From an uncultured Clostridia bacterium (GTDB taxonomy: Bacteria > Bacillota > Clostridia > Oscillospirales > Acutalibacteraceae): a DNA stretch of 7,892 bases. The stretch spans positions 1 to 7,892 of the forward strand of contig CAMEMA010000036.1 of the NCBI GenBank assembly GCA_945926705.1, read 5' to 3'. Shown in pieces: positions 6,051 through 7,892 of this stretch. Below the pieces are notes generated by a model. The model made no database searches. It was not told the origin of the DNA and saw only the letters and a list, made by a program, of their open reading frames with translations. A program made the position numbers and the translations under genes. Position 1 is the first letter of the stretch, and each line of letters starts with the position of its first letter.

Positions 6051-6526
6051 ATCATCCGAGCAGGGATATTATAAAATATATCTCTGACTATTATTGATGT
6101 ACCATTAGAACATCCATAATCTTCAATTTTGCCGTTTATACCTGCATCTATGTAAAAATGTGTTCCTTCAAACTCTTCTTTCGATTTCGTAATTACCTCT
6201 ACTCTCGAAACAGCACATATCGAAGCCAATGCCTCGCCGCGAAATCCAAGTGAGGATATTTCATTTAAATCTTCTGCTTTTTTAAGTTTACTTGTTGCGT
6301 GGCGAAGAAAAGCATTTTTTACATCATCACGATAAATTCCGCTCCCGTTATCGGAAACTTTTATAAATTTAACTCCTCCACATTTTATTTCTGCAGTTAT
6401 TCGAGTTGCTCCCGAGTCTATTGAGTTTTCAATAAGCTCTTTAAGAACTGACGCAGGACGTTCCACAACTTCTCCTGCAGCAATAAGTTGAGCAGTTTGC
6501 TTATTTAAGATGTTTATTTTTTTCAT
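6017..6526 (-). CDS. mutL: MutL N-terminal ATPase fragment
   Basis: The 169-residue fragment is the GHKL ATPase core. It has IAAGEVVERPASVLKELIEN (15-34, with the catalytic Glu30 and Mg-binding Asn34), DNGSG (59-63), HATSKL (76-81), GFRGEAL (94-100) and GTSIIVRDIFYNIPAR (142-157). From residue 159 the sequence (MWQKPIIVHLS) is out-of-frame read-through to a TAG. The ATG has TTGGAG 9 bases upstream and lies 16 bases after the mutS stop. Alone it lacks the transducer half that supplies the catalytic lysine, as well as the dimerisation domain, so it is expected to be inactive; that is inference from the family. Confidence 0.85.
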   Translation of the reverse strand: MKKINILNKQTAQLIAAGEVVERPASVLKELIENSIDSGATRITAEIKCGGVKFIKVSDNGSGIYRDDVKNAFLRHATSKLKKAEDLNEISSLGFRGEALASICAVSRVEVITKSKEEFEGTHFYIDAGINGKIEDYGCSNGTSIIVRDIFYNIPARMMWQKPIIVHLS

Positions 6527-6542
6527 TTAGAAATACTCCAAG

Positions 6543-7892
6543 TTATGAACTCTTAACTTTATCGGCAAGTTTTATAAGTCCATACAAAATATTCATTGAT
6601 TCAATCGGCGTTAAAACGCTTACATCAAGTTTTTTTAATTTTTCAACTATTTCGTTTTCAACCAAATAAGTTTCTTTAAGTTCAGTTTGAACATTATTTT
6701 TAATTTTTTCCTCATTAACATTTTTAAAGCTTACTTTTCCTTCATCATTTTCAATGTTTTTTAAAATTTCTTTTGCTCTCAAAATCACACAATCCGGTAT
6801 ACCGGCAAGTTTAGCAACTTCTATGCCGTAACTTTCGTCAGCTGCGTTTGGAATAATTCTACGCAAAAAGGTAATATCATCTCCGTTTTTCTTAACAGCT
6901 ATACTGTAATTTTTCATGTTTGGATATTCATTAGCCATGGAAGTAAGTTCATGATAATGTGTAGCAAACAATGTCTTTGCGCCTAATGTGTTTGGATTCG
7001 CAACGTACTCAAGAACAGCTCTGGCAATGCTCATACCATCAAATGTTGATGTTCCTCTTCCTATCTCATCAAGTATCAAAAGACTTTTTGAAGTTGCATT
7101 TTTAATAATTTCAGCAACCTCATTCATTTCTATCATAAAGGTAGATTGTCCGGAAGCTAAATCGTCAGAAGCTCCTATTCTTGTGAATATACTGTCTACT
7201 ATACCTATTTTAGCTTCAGACGCCGGAACAAAGCTTCCTATTTGAGCAAGCAAAACAGCAAGTGCAGTTTGGCGCATATATGTAGATTTACCAGCCATGT
7301 TCGGACCTGTTATTATTGAAACGGTATTTTCTGAATTATCTAATAAAACATTGTTTGGAACGAACACATTATCTTTAAGCAAAGTCTCCACAACCGGATG
7401 TCTGCCTTCTTTTATTAACATTTCTTTACTGTCGTCAACTAAGGGTTTTACATAATTATTTAAACATGCAACTTCTGCTAAAGAACATATTACATCTAAA
7501 TTAGCGATTATAGTTGCGGACTTTACAATTGATGGTAAGCTCTCTGATACTTTTATACGAACGCTTTCAAAAACTTTGTATTCCGTTTCATGGATCTTAT
7601 CTCTGGCATATAAAATTCTAGATTCTAAATCTTTAAGTTCTTGAGTTATATACCTTTCACAGTTTGTTAAAGTTTGTTTTCTTATGTAATCTTCCGGAAC
7701 TTTATCTTTAAAAGAATTTGAAATTTCTATATAATACCCAAATACACGATTATATCCTACTTTTAATTTTGGAATACCTGTACGTTCACGTTCTCTTTGT
7801 TCTATTTGGGCGACTGTTCCTTTACCTCCGTTCATATCTTCTCTTAGATGGTCAATTTCGTTATTATAACCGTCACGAATAATACCACCTTC
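6543..7892 (-). CDS. mutS: DNA mismatch repair protein MutS, C-terminal half (cut by window edge)
   Basis: MutS dimers bind mispaired bases and, on ATP exchange, become clamps that recruit MutL. The frame is open from the window edge and gives 449 residues, roughly half of the usual 850-900. Positions are counted from the edge. The fragment begins in the lever/clamp region (GYNRVFGYYIEISNSFKD at 46-63). It then has the ABC ATPase: Walker A TGPNMAGKST (195-204), the DDLASGQSTFM signature (243-253), Walker B LLILDEIGRGTSTFDG (271-286), and ATHYHELT with the switch His (310-317). ADESYGIEVAKLAG (351-364) follows. The end, ESMNILYGLIKLADKV, is the usual C-terminal helix. A KVSFKN stretch (386-391) sits where a beta-clamp-binding motif of the QLSFF type is often found, but it matches poorly. 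The stop lies 16 bases before mutL. All visible catalytic motifs are intact, so any repair defect would come from mutL. Confidence 0.97.
   Translation of the reverse strand, partial: EGGIIRDGYNNEIDHLREDMNGGKGTVAQIEQRERERTGIPKLKVGYNRVFGYYIEISNSFKDKVPEDYIRKQTLTNCERYITQELKDLESRILYARDKIHETEYKVFESVRIKVSESLPSIVKSATIIANLDVICSLAEVACLNNYVKPLVDDSKEMLIKEGRHPVVETLLKDNVFVPNNVLLDNSENTVSIITGPNMAGKSTYMRQTALAVLLAQIGSFVPASEAKIGIVDSIFTRIGASDDLASGQSTFMIEMNEVAEIIKNATSKSLLILDEIGRGTSTFDGMSIARAVLEYVANPNTLGAKTLFATHYHELTSMANEYPNMKNYSIAVKKNGDDITFLRRIIPNAADESYGIEVAKLAGIPDCVILRAKEILKNIENDEGKVSFKNVNEEKIKNNVQTELKETYLVENEIVEKLKKLDVSVLTPIESMNILYGLIKLADKVKSS

Larger units (their letters stand above)
4554..6526 (-). pseudogene. 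mutL: mutL, frameshifted: whole locus
   Basis: MutL is the ATP-driven matchmaker, and in bacteria lacking MutH the endonuclease, of mismatch repair. The locus carries every MutL region in order but in two frames. The first frame (6526-6017) ends right after the N-I-P-A-R motif, and the second (6050-4554) resumes at V-A-E-A-N-N. Family members have ten residues from that Arg to the conserved Glu. Here CGG ATG is followed by only AT before GTG GCA GAA, so about five codons plus one base (16 bases, the expected K-F-L-K-x segment) are missing. Restored, the protein would be about 662 residues. No slippery heptamer is present, so programmed frameshifting is unlikely. The remaining frames are clean over about 1950 bases, so the lesion is either very recent or a sequence/assembly error. 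Upstream mutS lies 16 bases away and miaA 5 bases downstream. Confidence 0.85.

Noticed and set aside
6017..6062. Programmed ribosomal frameshift joining the two mutL frames
   Set aside because: The overlap has no slippery heptamer (it reads CGG ATG ATG TGG CAG AAG), and a shift would still leave the product about five residues short in a conserved segment.
1..7892. CRISPR array, insertion sequence, tRNA or rRNA
   Set aside because: No regularly spaced repeats, transposase, terminal inverted repeats or cloverleaf were seen on either strand.

Overview
The window is a strongly AT-rich (about 30% G+C by eye) stretch in which every supported gene lies on the minus strand. Protein sequences and gene order (mutS-mutL-miaA, then sepF-divIVA-ileS) point to a Gram-positive bacterium of the class Clostridia. 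A gut-type Oscillospiraceae or Acutalibacteraceae relative is my best guess, but this is inferred from protein style, not proven. UGA is an ordinary stop (it ends sepF) and Trp is UGG, so a Mollicutes code is excluded.

Layout in the direction of transcription, from high to low coordinates. (1) 7892-6543: C-terminal half of mutS, cut by the window edge. (2) 6526-4554: mutL, broken into two overlapping reading frames at about 6050-6055. (3) 4548-3601: miaA, a tRNA modification enzyme. (4) 3598-2345: a membrane-anchored HlyD-like protein of unknown role. These four are packed with gaps of 16, 5 and 2 bases, and the ribosome binding sites of miaA and hlyD lie inside the end of the preceding gene, so they look like one operon. 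(5) 2344-2076: a 269-base AT-rich gap with a good sigma-A-type promoter for the next unit. (6) 2075-1626: sepF. (7) 1575-871: divIVA with a TTG start. (8) A weak terminator hairpin at 826-852, followed at once by a promoter at 785-814. (9) 742-1: N-terminal 247 codons of ileS, cut by the window edge.

Functionally, the first unit joins DNA mismatch repair (MutS recognises the mismatch, MutL is recruited and nicks), tRNA prenylation and an envelope protein. The second encodes two membrane-associated cell division and polarity factors. SepF tethers FtsZ to the membrane and DivIVA senses curved membrane. ileS then supplies isoleucyl-tRNA. The sepF-divIVA-ileS order is the core of the Gram-positive division-cluster tail, here without ylmG and ylmH, and the HlyD-like gene sits where ylmE often lies.

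Most of the region is ordinary housekeeping DNA and I see no new defence, mobile or CRISPR-type system. The observation most worth checking is mutL. Its frame is broken exactly after the conserved N-I-P-A-R motif by what looks like a 16-base deletion compared with the family. This would create a mismatch-repair-deficient (mutator) strain if real, or mark an assembly error if not. The HlyD-like protein beside the division genes is the main gene of unknown function.
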